Source: Zancudomyces culisetae (taxonomy: Eukaryota; Kickxellomycota; Harpellomycetes; Harpellales; Legeriomycetaceae). From it: a stretch of DNA of 50,486 nt. How positions within the stretch are numbered: the first letter of the stretch is position 1; every line of letters starts with the position of its first letter. The notes below the pieces were generated by a model. That model saw nothing but the letters and a program-made list of their open reading frames with translations. It did not search any database and was not told where the DNA came from. This document shows positions 30,677 through 42,767 of this stretch, piece by piece. A program made the position numbers and the translations under genes. The stretch spans positions 1 to 50,486 of the forward strand of contig LSSK01000356.1 in assembly GCA_001969505.1 (NCBI GenBank), read 5' to 3'.

Positions 30677-31927
30677 ATGACAGAATACAAAGCAGGGTTA
30701 ATATCAGAGTTGTTGTTCAATGAAACTGCAAAAGAAAACTCAAAAGAAAGTAAAAGTGAAAAAAAAAGTGAAAGCATAGACACAATTTTTAGCAAAGAGC
30801 AAAAAACATTTCAGCAAGTCTTGCAAAATCTAAAGAAATCACAGGATGAATTAGACAAAAAAACCGACTCGGGTAAAAAACCAGAAGCTGAAGGTGCTCT
30901 AAACACAAATGATGGAGCTGGATCAAAGAAGGGCAAACCAAAAACCAAAAAAGGAGAAAAAAGAAAATTAGAGCCCGAACAGGAAAAAGAGGAGAGGACC
31001 TCCGATAAAAAGCGGAGCAAAGAAGCCAAGGAGGATTCAGAAAAAAGCGATGAGAATGAGAATGAAGAAAGTGCCACTGACCAGATAGAAGAGCCAGAAA
31101 GTACAAAAGATGGCGTTAAAGAGACGGAAGCGGAAAGAAAAGCAAAAAACGAAAGAACAGTGTTTATAGGCAATATTACTGTTAAGATTCTGAAGGACAA
31201 GAAAATGACCAAAAACCTAAAGGATCTGTTTAAAGAGTGTGGCAAAGTAGAAAGTATTAGGTTCAGATCAATTGGATTTTCAGTTGCATTGAATAAGCGG
31301 GTGGCGGTGATCAAGGATAAGTATCACTCTGAAAGAGATACATGTAATGGATATCTTGTAATGGAATCTGTAGAGGCGGCAAAAAAATGTACAGAACTAA
31401 ATGGGATAGTATTTGAAGAGCGCCATTTGCGAGTCGATTTAGCAAACAACAGTGCCAAAGACGAAAACACCATCAAGCAAAACAAAAAAAGAACAGTTTT
31501 CATAGGAAATCTGAAATTTGACTGTAAAGAAGAAGAGTTGTACAAGCACTTTGAAAAGTGTGGTGAAATTGAAAACGTCAGAGTAGTCAGAGATTCTGCT
31601 ACGGGGATGGGAAAAGGGATAGCATATATAACATTTAGAGATATCTCTGCTGTCCCACTGGCTTTGGAATTAAACAAATCAAAGTTGCCAACAGAAAATG
31701 AAAAAGCCAGCAGAGAAATGAGAGTTTCTAGATATAAGGCGTCGATGCAAAACGCCGGTGATAAGATGGGCAGTAAAGGGTCAAAAAATACAAACAAAAA
31801 GACATCTGGAAAGTTCCTGGAGGGAGCACGCTCGGTTAGGCCCACCAGTGCAAAGAAAGGTGACAAAAAAAGCGGTGCATACAGAAGAATAAAGAGCAAA
31901 AAGAACAATGATTCCAAGCGACAGTAA
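30677..31927 (+). CDS. NOP12: Nop12/RBM34-like nucleolar RNA-binding protein
   Basis: Single-exon ORF of 416 aa. Residues 1-158 are Lys/Glu/Ser-rich and carry nuclear-localisation-like KKGEKRK and KKRSKEAK. RRM1 spans about 161-256 (RTVFIGNITVKI at RNP2, NGYLVMES in the RNP1 position) and has an insertion typical of Nop12/RBM34 between helix 1 and beta 2. RRM2 spans about 273-353 (RTVFIGNLKF, GKGIAYITF at RNP1). The tail is basic. Nop12 acts in pre-25S rRNA processing in the nucleolus. The length is close to yeast Nop12 (459 aa). Its neighbour PWP2 also acts in rRNA processing. Confidence 0.85.
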   Translation: MTEYKAGLISELLFNETAKENSKESKSEKKSESIDTIFSKEQKTFQQVLQNLKKSQDELDKKTDSGKKPEAEGALNTNDGAGSKKGKPKTKKGEKRKLEPEQEKEERTSDKKRSKEAKEDSEKSDENENEESATDQIEEPESTKDGVKETEAERKAKNERTVFIGNITVKILKDKKMTKNLKDLFKECGKVESIRFRSIGFSVALNKRVAVIKDKYHSERDTCNGYLVMESVEAAKKCTELNGIVFEERHLRVDLANNSAKDENTIKQNKKRTVFIGNLKFDCKEEELYKHFEKCGEIENVRVVRDSATGMGKGIAYITFRDISAVPLALELNKSKLPTENEKASREMRVSRYKASMQNAGDKMGSKGSKNTNKKTSGKFLEGARSVRPTSAKKGDKKSGAYRRIKSKKNNDSKRQ

Positions 31928-33095
31928 TTACATCCTAGGTGCTCTACTTGGCTACCTTTTAGCTTTTAGATTGTTTACATTATCTATCGATATCCGTTCA
32001 AAGTTATATGATATTAGTTTTTTATTGTTGAAAAATCGAGAGAATAGAGATGTTATTGATATAAAGTATACACAGAGTGCAAACGCACCATTGCGCAAGC
32101 ATTGTGTTTGAAAAAAAAATTAGGACATGTTCAGATATCTGCCTCATTTCAATTAGAAAAATCATATATATAGCATTCTACTACTGCAAAAATCCAATCC
32201 TGTTATTGATTGTCAATGTTTCTGGAGAAAATGAACCCTAGAAAACACTTTCCAAAAGAAAACTCAAGAAGACTAGCCTCGAAATATATGGTTAAGGATG
32301 AATTGTAACAGAGAATACTAATGTACGAAAAAATAACCTGCACGAGATAGATTTACGTACAGGGAGCATGTACTTGTACGATAGATGTATTCATTCGCAA
32401 AACCATTCGATCGCTAGAATATATCTTTGTTCACTTTTGTAATGTTTTGCTTTATTGTTTTCATTATCTCGTTTCCACGAAAGGCCAAAACAAACAAAAT
32501 TTAACAGAGATGGTTATTACAAGAGCAATGATTCATCTTACTAGACAATTTCATCACAACAAGAGTCGAAAAAAAAAATAATAATAATCGGGGATATTTA
32601 AATGCTGAGTATCTTACCTCGTAATGCAATGAAGAGACAACTGGAATTGAATCGTTAAAGTTAGAGCTATCCTTTTAAATTCTTGGTGCGCTTCGAAATA
32701 GAAATCTAGACAATTCAATGCAGGCTGTTGAAATACATCCCCCTCGCCTATTCAAAAAAAAAAAGCGATTTTTTCAGTTTTGACACTTACTGCATTACTT
32801 ACTTGCAAAAATTTGTGGGTGGAGGGGAGAGAGGTGGATAAAAATTTTTACGAGTAGTTGCAAGAATTTCGATTCAGAATTGCAGAGATTTTGATTTTTT
32901 TTTGTTGGTCTTTTTGTCTACATGTATTTTTTTTCAGTTTTAATTGCTTGGTGAAAAAAAATTTTTTTTTTAGATGGGCACAAAATTAGTTGATCCAGGT
33001 ATATAAAATCAAATAGAAGAGTATTGGGCATAGCTACTATAGATTTAAAAAGAGAAGAAAGGCAAAATAGAGATAATATATGTTATATTTGCAGA
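31928..33095. other. Intergenic, upstream of PWP2
   Basis: AT-rich spacer between two plus-strand genes, with poly-A and poly-T runs (32749-32764, 32938-32973). The sequence TATATTTGCAG ending at 33094 looks like a splice acceptor just before the PWP2 ATG, so a 5'-UTR intron is possible. No separate gene is supported. Confidence 0.5.
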
Positions 33096-35591
33096 ATGAG
33101 AATCGATTACAGGTTTACAAACTTATGCGGTACTATATACGAGAAAGGAAATCTGGTGTTTACGCCAGATGGGAATAGTCTACTTAGTCCAGTTGGAAAT
33201 AGAATAACACTGATAGATTTGGTGAACAACAAGACGGAAACATTTCCATTTGAGGCACATAAGAACATAGAACACATAGCGTTATCTTCAGACGCAAGGG
33301 TACTACTGACTATTGATGAGGATGGCAAGGGGATGTTAGTAAATTTCAAAAGAAGAACGATAATACATCGAAATAACTTTAGTGGACAAGCAACGTGTGC
33401 AGAGTTTTCACCAAATGGAAAGTATATTGCAGTTGGTGTTGGGAAACGGATAGAAATATGGAAAACACCTGGAGTAGAAAAGATTGAGTTTGCACCATTT
33501 GTTCTACATAAAAAATACTCTGGGCACCACGATGCTGTGACAAGTATAAAATGGAGCAAAGATTCACGGTTTTTTATAAGTTGTTCCAAAGACATGAGTG
33601 CAAAACTATATTCGGCAGACAAAATAGAGGGCTTTGAGCCAACAGTATTTATGGGGCATAGACGTGCAGTGATAGCAGCGTGGTTTGGCAAGGATGGAAA
33701 GAGTATTTACACGGTAAGCGAGGATGGGGCAGTGGCAGAACGCAAACATAAAAGCGTGGAAACAGGTGAAGAAGTTGAATTTCCAAGCAAAATGCCGACA
33801 AAGTGGTCTACACCAAGGCATTTGTATTTCCACATTAACGAGGCATCGGTTACGAGCATTGGATACAACGAGCGGCATGATATGGTGGTGGCAGGGTTTA
33901 GTAATGGAGTGTTTGGGCTGTGGGAGCTACCTAGCCTGCAAAAGATTCAAACACTTTCTATCTCACAACATGTGCTTAACACAGCGGCTATCAACAATAG
34001 TGGCGAGTGGCTGGCATTGGGCAGCAGCAAGCTGGGCCAGCTGTTGGTATGGGAATGGCAAAGCGAAAGCTATGTATTGAAACAACAAGGTCACACATAC
34101 GATATGAGCGCAGCTGCATATTCGGGTGACGGGCAGTATATTGCAACCGGTGGAGATGATGGAAAGGTAAAAGTGTGGCAAACGGGTACAGGATACTGTT
34201 TTGTGACATTTTCAAATCACTCTGCAAGTGTTAGTGACGTGGTATTTACAAAAAACAGCCAGGTGGTAGTATCGGCATCGCTGGATGGAACAGTACGTGC
34301 ATTCGATTTGGTTCGGTATCGTAACTTCCGAACATTTGCAGCACCAACACCTGTACAGTTCTCTTGTTTAGCTGTGGACGGCAGCGGTGACATTGTGTGT
34401 GCTGGGTGTAAGGACAGTTTTGAAATTTATGTATGGAGCATGCAAACCGGCCGACTCCTTGACGTGTTGAGTGGGCATCAAGGTCCTGTGTCGGCTCTTG
34501 AGTTCCGATCCGATGGCCTTCAGCTGGCATCGTCGTCATGGGATAAAACAGTGTGCTTGTGGGATGTTTTTACCCGTTCTAAGGCAGTAGAGAAACTAGC
34601 ACATAGCTTTGAGGTCTTATCGGTTAGTTATCGTCCTGATTGCAAGGCGCTTGCCTGCTCAACTCTTGACGGATCAATCCACTTTTGGGATGTGGCAACT
34701 GGAGTCAGTTCTGGTTCAATTGAAGGGCAAAAAGACATTGCGGGAGGACGAAAGGCTTCAGACCTTCGGGCTTCCAAAAATTCAACTTTTGGAAAATGTT
34801 TCACTAGCGTTGTATATTCGGCTGATGGAAAGCTGCTTTTGGGTGGTGGAAATACAAACAATCTGTGCCTATATCACGTTGATTCCAAGGCACTAGTTAA
34901 GAATTTCCAGCTTTGCAACAACTTTTCGTTTGACGCCATGCTTGATTTTCTTAACAGCAAGGATATGACTTCTGCTGGCCCCAACCAGCTTCTTCCTCCA
35001 AGCAAAAACTCCCACGATATTTCAAAGCGCTCCACACAAAAGGCAGTCACCTCACGCGCGGTTAGGTTCAGCCCTTCCAACCACCAGTTTTGTGTTGCAG
35101 CATCCAACTTGGGCCTTGTAATATACTCACTAGATCCCACCATTTATTTCGACCCCTTTGACATTGACATTGAAATCACACCAGATTACATTATCAACGA
35201 TCTGCTAGTCTCTCAAAACGATTATTTGAAGGCTCTGGTATGTTCTTTAAAGCTGGGTGAGCGTGGTATAATAGCCTATGTATATAACGCAATTCCTGAT
35301 GTCAACCAGGTTTCTCACTATGCTAGCCAACTACCTAGCAACTATATTTTGCGCCTCTTGAGTTTTATTGTTTCAGTTTTTGATGAACCAGCCTCGAAAA
35401 TCCAACTTCATCTTACTTGGATCTCCTGCATCTTGATGAATAGCAAGAATTTTTCTCAGTTGAAGGCCAATTCATTTGATTTTATTCCTACATTAAAGGC
35501 ACTGAAAAAATCAGTTGCAAAATCTCTGGATGAAGTTGGCACATTATGTGATGATAACATTTTTGAATTGAATAGACTTTCTACTTTGTGA
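33096..35591 (+). CDS. PWP2: Pwp2/Utp1, WD40 subunit of the UTP-B small-subunit processome
   Basis: Single-exon CDS of 831 aa from the ATG at 33096, chosen because MRIDYRFTNLCGT aligns with yeast MKSDFKFSNLLGT. Pwp2 is part of UTP-B, which binds the 5' ETS of pre-rRNA and U3 snoRNA in the nucleolus. Diagnostic segments run in order: LLSPVGNRITLIDLVNNKTE, IWKTPGVEKIEFAPFV, GEWLALGSSKLGQLLVWEWQ, SESYVLKQQGHTYD, SSSWDKTVCLWDVF and LLGGGNTNNLCLYHV. Then comes the C-terminal Utp12 domain from about residue 690, with FDPFDIDIEITPDYI. It has two WD40 propellers. The acidic C-terminal tail of the yeast protein (923 aa) is absent. Confidence 0.95.
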   Translation: MRIDYRFTNLCGTIYEKGNLVFTPDGNSLLSPVGNRITLIDLVNNKTETFPFEAHKNIEHIALSSDARVLLTIDEDGKGMLVNFKRRTIIHRNNFSGQATCAEFSPNGKYIAVGVGKRIEIWKTPGVEKIEFAPFVLHKKYSGHHDAVTSIKWSKDSRFFISCSKDMSAKLYSADKIEGFEPTVFMGHRRAVIAAWFGKDGKSIYTVSEDGAVAERKHKSVETGEEVEFPSKMPTKWSTPRHLYFHINEASVTSIGYNERHDMVVAGFSNGVFGLWELPSLQKIQTLSISQHVLNTAAINNSGEWLALGSSKLGQLLVWEWQSESYVLKQQGHTYDMSAAAYSGDGQYIATGGDDGKVKVWQTGTGYCFVTFSNHSASVSDVVFTKNSQVVVSASLDGTVRAFDLVRYRNFRTFAAPTPVQFSCLAVDGSGDIVCAGCKDSFEIYVWSMQTGRLLDVLSGHQGPVSALEFRSDGLQLASSSWDKTVCLWDVFTRSKAVEKLAHSFEVLSVSYRPDCKALACSTLDGSIHFWDVATGVSSGSIEGQKDIAGGRKASDLRASKNSTFGKCFTSVVYSADGKLLLGGGNTNNLCLYHVDSKALVKNFQLCNNFSFDAMLDFLNSKDMTSAGPNQLLPPSKNSHDISKRSTQKAVTSRAVRFSPSNHQFCVAASNLGLVIYSLDPTIYFDPFDIDIEITPDYIINDLLVSQNDYLKALVCSLKLGERGIIAYVYNAIPDVNQVSHYASQLPSNYILRLLSFIVSVFDEPASKIQLHLTWISCILMNSKNFSQLKANSFDFIPTLKALKKSVAKSLDEVGTLCDDNIFELNRLSTL

Positions 35592-37696
35592 ATATTACTC
35601 TCCTCATCCATTTTACATGGGCTTTAATTTGTTTAGTCATTTTCCTTTGTTTGAAACACCTCATTGTTTCCGGTAACTGTTTTTTCTCTTTTCAAAGTTA
35701 TTCTATTAAACTTTATATATTTTATTAATTTTTACCAGAAATACAATCTCAGAACTATATCAATTGATCGAAACACACTTACCCTCCTCTCCCTCTCTGC
35801 CTCCTTTGAGGAAACGAACAAAATAAGGGAAAATTGGATATACAAAGTAACAAGCAATTGTCTTTTAAGTACATAATATGTAAAATGATATCCAAGTTTG
35901 TGTTCACTGCCCTTTTTTCGCAAAGATACTTCACAGGTTTAATGATGTATAGCGATTGTAGAGTTTATATTTTCACCTAGATCTATATCTCTAATTTGAT
36001 TGCTCACCCGGTGTTTCATTGAGAACCTATGGTTCCTCTCCCTCTCCCTCTTCCTTTACATTTCTTATATTTTTCAAAGCTTACCCTGAACGCTAAAATT
36101 TTGAGTTGAATACAATGAACCCTTTTTACCTTTGACAAAGTAGTGAGCGCTTTTTTTTCAATCATGATATTTTGTGATTTATAGGCTTATAATGTGTTAA
36201 TTCCAGGAAAATGGTGTTATTGGCTATATTGCTTTTTCTGGTATTTTTTTTTATTAACCGCTGTTTTCCGCGGTATTTTTCCATTTGGATTAGAAATTCA
36301 AAGTTGAGATAGATTCAAAAGGGGTATAAAAAAACAAGCGCAATTTTAATCCAAAATCCCCTTTTGTTCATTTTGTTGTGAAAAGCATTCTTTATTTTGC
36401 TCATTTTTTTTAATAATTTTACTGAAAATGAAATGAGCTTTCTTCCGGTGTGGTGAAATGACGAGAATAATGGGGAAAAAATCAGTGAGAAAACTGAAAA
36501 ATGAGCAAATTAATTATATTTCTGTTTTGTGATAAAGTGGCCCAAACAGACTTTGTCACGAAATTCTCTGATATCGTTATTCCTTCAGCATATTTACCTT
36601 CCGCGATTCTCAGTTGTTTATTAATTTCCCAAAAATTGTGCACATTCGCCAATAAACGTGGGGCCTGGCGTAAACTAGGTTGAAGCAATCTTGCATGAAA
36701 ATCTGTTAAATTGTGTCAGTGCATTTTTGTATGGTTTTTTCTTCACCTCATCAGCTTTTTTCTTATTATATTATCACTGCTATTTTCAGGCTAGCAGGGT
36801 ATATTCTCTGAAAAACCCTTACGGCTTTGCAAAAGATCTGCGCTGCCTATGCTAGTGACTTTAGCAAGTTACAAGAATATGTAAATGGCGAACTTCAATG
36901 CAGTACCTCGTATAGGCTTGAAATAATTTGAGATGCTATTAGTTTTAAATAAAGGCACTCAGTATTTGCAATGTATTTGCTTTTAGAACATAGCAGACTC
37001 ATATAAAAGAGAAGAGAAAGATGCATATTTCATCGTAAAAAATAAAGATTATAAATTTTACTACCAACTTTGAGATATTCTGGACCACGAGCTTCTTTAT
37101 TTTAGTTGCATTTTAGTTTTGACCATTAATTTTCAAATTTTCAATTTATTTAGAAGCAAAACGAAGCAAACGAAGCAAAAGAAGCAAACGAAACAAAACA
37201 ATATAAAACAATAAGCAAACGAAACAAAACAATATAAAACAATAAGCAGATAAAACAAAACAATAATTAACCACTGATATTAACAGGGTTCTAAATTAAA
37301 ACTCAAATACGTAATCCAAATTCAATCTCAATTTTCATGGCCAAGAATTTAACGATTATTAGCGCCAAAAGTTAAAAACCAAAGTCGAACGTTGAAAACT
37401 AAATATCTGTAGGAAATAGCAAAAAGGATACTATTAATAGTATTGCATAAAGAATAAAATTAAATATAACTGATAAAACATAACAGTGGATTTCTCTAAT
37501 CACATTACAAGAAACTTTTGAAATATTAGAGAAAATAATATAAAGCAAAAGAAAACAAACCAAAGAGAAAAGCAGATAAATTTTTGACAGAGTACTCTAT
37601 CACCACTCCGAGCTAACACAAGTATTAATACAGACCAAAAAATAAAATAAGATAAAAAATAAACAAAACAAACGAAACAAAGGAGAAACAGAAATA
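35592..37696. other. Intergenic, PWP2 / TPP2
   Basis: About 2.1 kb of AT-rich sequence upstream of TPP2. It contains many A and T runs, an A/C-rich tandem repeat (37169-37265) and only chance ORFs. The segment 36482-36688 is open on both strands but shows no recognisable protein. Promoter elements were not resolved. Confidence 0.5.
37183..37246. repeat. Tandem direct repeat of about 32 bp
   Basis: The unit AGCAAACGAAACAAAACAAT followed by ATAAAACAATA occurs twice in tandem, with a shorter degenerate copy on each side (GAAGCAAACGAAGC before, AGATAAAACAAAACAATAA after). It lies in the TPP2 upstream spacer. Confidence 0.85.
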
Positions 37697-40600
37697 ATGA
37701 GCAAACTTTTGACATTACCCAAATTCCCAACCGAAGGACTCATGCCAACTGAGGTATGTTATAATTGTTACTATGAATCCTTCAAAATTTAACCATAAGA
37801 GAATTCGAGTACTTTTACACGCATAAAACTAATATATATCTGAAAACTAACATAAACTTTTATTGATATATAAAATTTGTAACTAGGATACCCAAGCTAA
37901 TGCATTCATAAAAAAGTATCCACAGTATGACGGTAGAGGTACGGTGGTAGCTATCTTAGATACCGGTGTGGATCCAGGAGCTTTTGGAATGCAGGTATGT
38001 ATATATATGTGTATAACTTGCTGTGTTATTTCACACAAAAGACGGTCTTTATATCAAAAAAGTATTTTATTTAAACGGTCATGTGTTTAAATAAAATAAA
38101 TTAGGTAACATCAGATTCCAAACCAAAAATAATTGACATTGTCGATTGTACAAACTCGGGTGACGTTCATATGAGCGCAGAAAAGGATATTATCAGCTCA
38201 GAATGTGAAGGAAAGAAGGTTTTGAAAGTGATTGGTGCGTCTGGAAATGAATTGATTCTGGATCCCAGCTGGAACATTCCTTCAGGTAAAGTTCGCGTAG
38301 GTATGAAGGCGTTGTTTGAGCTTATGCCCACTGATTTGGCTGATGTAGTTGGCAGTGTAAGTTTTTTTGTATATTTGTTATTATACACGTTTGTGTTTGT
38401 GTTTATGTCTATTTATATAAATGTTTAAAGAGTTGAATATATTACATTAAAAGGCTTGTATAAAATCCTATTTATTTAATAACAAGAAAACCTAACTAAA
38501 TAACAAAAATGGTTTAATAGGAAAATAAAGAGACTATAACGAAAAAACACGAAGAAATAGTGTATCGTTTGCGTAAGGAGTTGGCAAAGGCCAGCGAAAG
38601 CAGAAAAGAGGGAGAAAAGGAAACACCGTTGGAAGTTGAGCTGAATGCCAGACTCAAGGCTATAAAGACATTGTGTGCAGAGTACGAATACTTTGGTCCT
38701 GTGTTTGATGTGATATTATTCCATGATGGCCAGGATTACAGGGTAGTGGTGAATAACACACCAAACAGCAATGATCTAACAGGAAAGAAGGCAATGAAGG
38801 ATTACAAGGTAGGGAGGGAATATGACCTTTTAGATAAATCCAAACTGTTCAATTATTCAATCAAGATCTATGATGAAGGAAGGATAGTGAGTATAGTCAC
38901 AGCAGCAGGATCACACGGTACACACGTAGCCGGGATTCTGGCAGGAAATCACCCAAACCAGCCAGAGATGAATGGAGTGGCACCCGGAGCACAGCTGATA
39001 TCGTTGAAAATTGGAGACCATAGGCTGGGATCACTAGAAGTGGGCGCAGGGTTGAGTAGAGCACTGCTGTCATTGGTTGAGCATAGAGTTGACCTTGCCA
39101 ACATGAGTTATGGAGAGTCGATAACTGTAGCAAACTCGGGATTCTGGGTGAATTTACTGAGAGATGAGGTGATAAGAAAGTACGGGTGTATTTTCGTGTC
39201 ATCTGCAGGAAACAGCGGTCCAGGACTGTCGACAGGTGGTGCGCCTGGAGGAACCACAGACGATGTCATTGGGGTTGGAGCATATGTGGGCCACCAACAA
39301 ATGAATGCAAACTACTTTTTGTTGGACGAGGTCAGCGAAACGCCATATACATGGTCATCACTGGGGCCTACATTTGATGGAGATAGAGCAGTTGATATCT
39401 ACGGGCCTGGCTCTGCAGTGGCATCGTATCCAGAATACACGCTAAAAAAATACGAGATGATCAATGGCACCTCAATGTCATCGCCCAACGTGTGTGGGTG
39501 CTTGTCATTGTTGGTATCTGCGATGAAAAGCAACAAGATTAATGTTAGCCCATACAGAGTGAAGACAGCGATTAGAAACACGTCAAAGGATGTGGGAACA
39601 CTGTTGAACATAGGATTTATTCAGACAGAAAAGGCATGGAACTTTATTTGCGAGCATGCAAATGATAAGGACCAAGACGTAGCGTATCGTATTTCTGTAG
39701 ATTCACGTGGAGGAGGCAGAGGAATCTATTATCGCGATATGGGTGACTGTACGCAGGATAACGTTGAAGACATTACAATTCAGCCCAAGTTTATGTCTGC
39801 ACCTGATAAAGACAATGGTTGTGATGTAGATAATGATGCTCGCGAGCGAGTCAGAAGAAACAAGTTTGTGTTTGAGAAGCGCTTGGTTTTAGTTTCCAGC
39901 AAGTCATGGGTTAAAGTGCCCGACTTTCTGTTTGTAAATTCGTCAACCAGGACATTCCGAGCTGCCATAAACTGCAAAGGGTTAGCTGCTGGCGAGCTAC
40001 ACTATGCAGAAATTCAGGCATTTGAGGCTGGTAACCCATGCAGAGGTGCGGTACTTACCATTCCTGTTACAGTTGCCAAACCCATGTGCGTCGACAGCTC
40101 TGCAGCTGTGGAGTTTAGAGACATGAGTTTCAAGCCCACTGAGCTGAAACGCATATACATTGGTGTACCAGATTTTGCGACTAATGTGGTTGTGACTGTG
40201 ACCAGCCGCAACCCTACATCTGGAGCGCCTGTTTCATTTATCATCAACCTTTCACAGCTCCTCTCTCAAGAAAGACACGAAGTACATGAGTATCAAAAAT
40301 ACTTTAAGATTGGGTCGGGAACCAGCCAGTCTGGCAGAGATCCTGCTCAAAAGTTTGTGCATACGATGTCTGTCCAAGGTGGTGTGACTATGGAGTTGGT
40401 GATTGGTCAATTCTGGAGCCAAATCGACTGTCACACCATTGACATGCGGGTCGAGTTTAGCGGACTCAATGTCATGTGCACTGGCGGTGCCAAAAACTCT
40501 ATCTATATTGACGGAAATGCACCAAGCACAAAAATCGATCTTTACAGCAATATCTCGCGTGTCGAAAGCGTCAGACCAAGACTGGATCTTTCGACTCTTC

Positions 40601-42321
40601 GGAAATACGTACTGCCACAATCTAGTAGAATTGACTCGCTTAGCACGGACCGCGACGTATTGTTCAATGGCCAGTGTATCTATGGAATGCAGCTGACTTA
40701 CAAAATGTATCTGGAGGCCGGAAAAGCCAAGTTTAATTTCCCAGCCTGTGACAACTTTGTCTATGACAGCTGGTTTGAAGATAAAATGATCCAGATTTTT
40801 GACTGCAACAAAAAACGACTTGGAATCTTTTCTATCTATCCGAAATTTGTGGACATTCCCAAAAAGGGTGAATATTTCGCTATCGTTCTCGTTCGCTACC
40901 CCAACATTGAGCGCCTTGAGGCTATCAAATCTTCTCCCCTTCTAGTCGACATCGCCATTCCATCTTCATTTTCTCTGCCTATCTTCCGCTCCTTTGCTGC
41001 TGCCTATACCTCTGGTTCCACTACTGCTCCCATACTCGACATCAATAGGTCTAGTATGACCTCCATCTTTGTTGGCGTTCCCAAATCCACTCTCCGACTT
41101 CCTTCGACATACGCCACTGGTGACACATTTTTGGGGTCGCTCTCATTCTCCAGTCCTGGAACCTCACTGTCTTCCTTTGATGTAGTTATGGCCGCTCCTA
41201 TCAACAAATCTACTTTTTCTTTGCCTATTGCTTCGCAGAAGTCACCAAGTGCTGTTGCTGTTGATTCTGCGGCCTCCAACAAACCTGCACCCTCGTCCGA
41301 TTCGTTACAACCCTCTGTCCAGCCCGACGACTCCAAGTTTGTTAAGGTGGAAATTTCTTCTGATTCTGGTTTACCTGTTGATGCCGAAAGCGCTGCAAAC
41401 ACTGCATCTGAATCGTTGGTTTCCGATGCCGTCTTTGATACCAAAGTTGCCCTGCTTTCCAAGGTCAAAGACAAAGCCAATCAGCAAGCTCTTATTGATG
41501 AGTTGTGTGCCGCTAATCCCTCTAGCCTATCTCTTCTCAAAGCCATCTTATCGGTTAGACTGCTTGATTACCCACAATCTTCGTTTGAGTTTCTTGACCT
41601 TCTAGCTTCTAAGGCCACCTCCGCATATTCTGACGCAAATCCCCATCATTCTCAAATCGAAAAAATCACACCTGATGCCATCAGTGCTCTGCTTTCAGCT
41701 GCAGAAGACCTCATCAAATCCATTGATTCTGTCGCTTTAGCCTATAAACTTAAGCCCTCTCCTCCCTCTGCTACACCATCCAAAACCGACTCTGATCTCA
41801 AAAAGAAGGCTCTTGAGGACAAAGCTACTCTTGTTGATGCTTTGCACGCAAAGACCTCTGCCATGTTGATTTCTCATTGCCTTAACGCCCACTCTTTTGC
41901 TGACCAGGCTGCCTGTGATGCTTCGTTGGCTTCTATATCTGCTGCTTTAGATGAATACGCAAAGTGGGCTCTTGATTCCAACAGTGGAGCTGTCGAATCA
42001 CCTGCTTCCGCCTCAGCATCAGCCTCAACTTCAGCCTCAACTTCTAAATCTTCTTCAAGCCTCAAATCCATCTTTGCTGATGCAAACTATTTTAATACGC
42101 TACTCTCCTATGAGTATATAAAGAAAGATTATGGTGCCGCGCTTGTAAAATTAAACGATTATATTGCTCAGCTCGAAAGAATCGAAGCCAATACTCAGGC
42201 CTACAAGACTGCTTATACGAACCGTCTGAATCTTCTTCAAAAACTGCACTGGACCTGCTACTATGAGTTACAATCCAGTAACAAGCCATTCTTCTTCCCC
42301 AAACAGTTTACACCTTTCTAA
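37697..42321 (+). CDS. TPP2: Tripeptidyl peptidase II, giant subtilisin-like serine protease
   Basis: Four exons, 37697-37753, 37887-37994, 38105-38356 and 38521-42321, give 1405 aa. All three introns are phase 0 and lie at the 5' end, two of them flanking the catalytic-Asp exon. TPP II trims tripeptides from peptides released by the proteasome in the cytosol and forms very large complexes. Catalytic residues are Asp44 ([13 protein letters not shown]), His271 (GSHGTHVAG) and Ser457 ([13 protein letters not shown]), with the oxyanion Asn in SSAGNSGPG. The long insert between Asp and His is a TPP2 hallmark. Downstream are the TPPII beta-sandwich region and an Ala/Ser-rich C-terminal helical part with a [13 protein letters not shown] run. 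Animal TPP2 is about 1250 aa. Saccharomyces lacks it, while fission yeast has it. Confidence 0.94.
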
Positions 42322-42767
42322 TTTTTGTCATTTCTATTTTCTAGTACTGTTTTTGCATTATGATTAAAAGTTAATACACGTGAATATCTCTTTGACTTGA
42401 GCTGTTTTATATGTTTGGAAAATCGATAGCTTGTAATTTCGAAATGATTGCTTGTATTTCCTTGGTTATATTTTGATGTAAACATTGGTCTTTGTTAAGG
42501 ATTTTTTTTTAAAAATATAAAATCAATCAATCAATAAAACACACACACACACACTCTCTCTATCTCTAATTCGCTCACTCTCAAATCTGGACCAGAATCT
42601 CGACTCTTACCTAGCTTGCTAAAAAAAAAAGTGTGTAATGAGAAGAGAAACACAACCAACGAAAGAGTCAGCATTTTAACTTTTCCCTATTGAAGAGTTG
42701 TATAGGAGCTGAGCAACAGCTAAAAGTAAATGAAAGCTAAGAAAGGTTAATTTCAAAACAACAGCTA
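42322..42767. other. Intergenic, upstream of MUS81
   Basis: Spacer holding the TPP2 3' end and the MUS81 promoter. It contains a CA/CT microsatellite (42537-42572) and a short A-rich run. No gene is seen. Confidence 0.6.
42537..42572. repeat. Compound (CA)n(CT)n microsatellite
   Basis: About eight CA dinucleotides followed by several CT units, directly upstream of MUS81. Confidence 0.9.

Noticed and set aside
31908-32111. 67-codon ORF with a hydrophobic segment overlapping the NOP12 stop
   Set aside because: The overlap in another frame, AT-rich codons and lack of any recognised family make a chance ORF likeliest.
33024-33095. Upstream 24-codon extension of PWP2
   Set aside because: It starts at TTG, and homology with yeast Pwp2 begins exactly at the ATG at 33096.
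36482-36688. Segment open on both strands between PWP2 and TPP2
   Set aside because: Neither peptide shows a recognisable family, and there are no splice partners.
41004-41480. 158-codon minus-strand ORF within TPP2
   Set aside because: It is antisense to an Ala/Ser-rich part of TPP2 and has no independent features.
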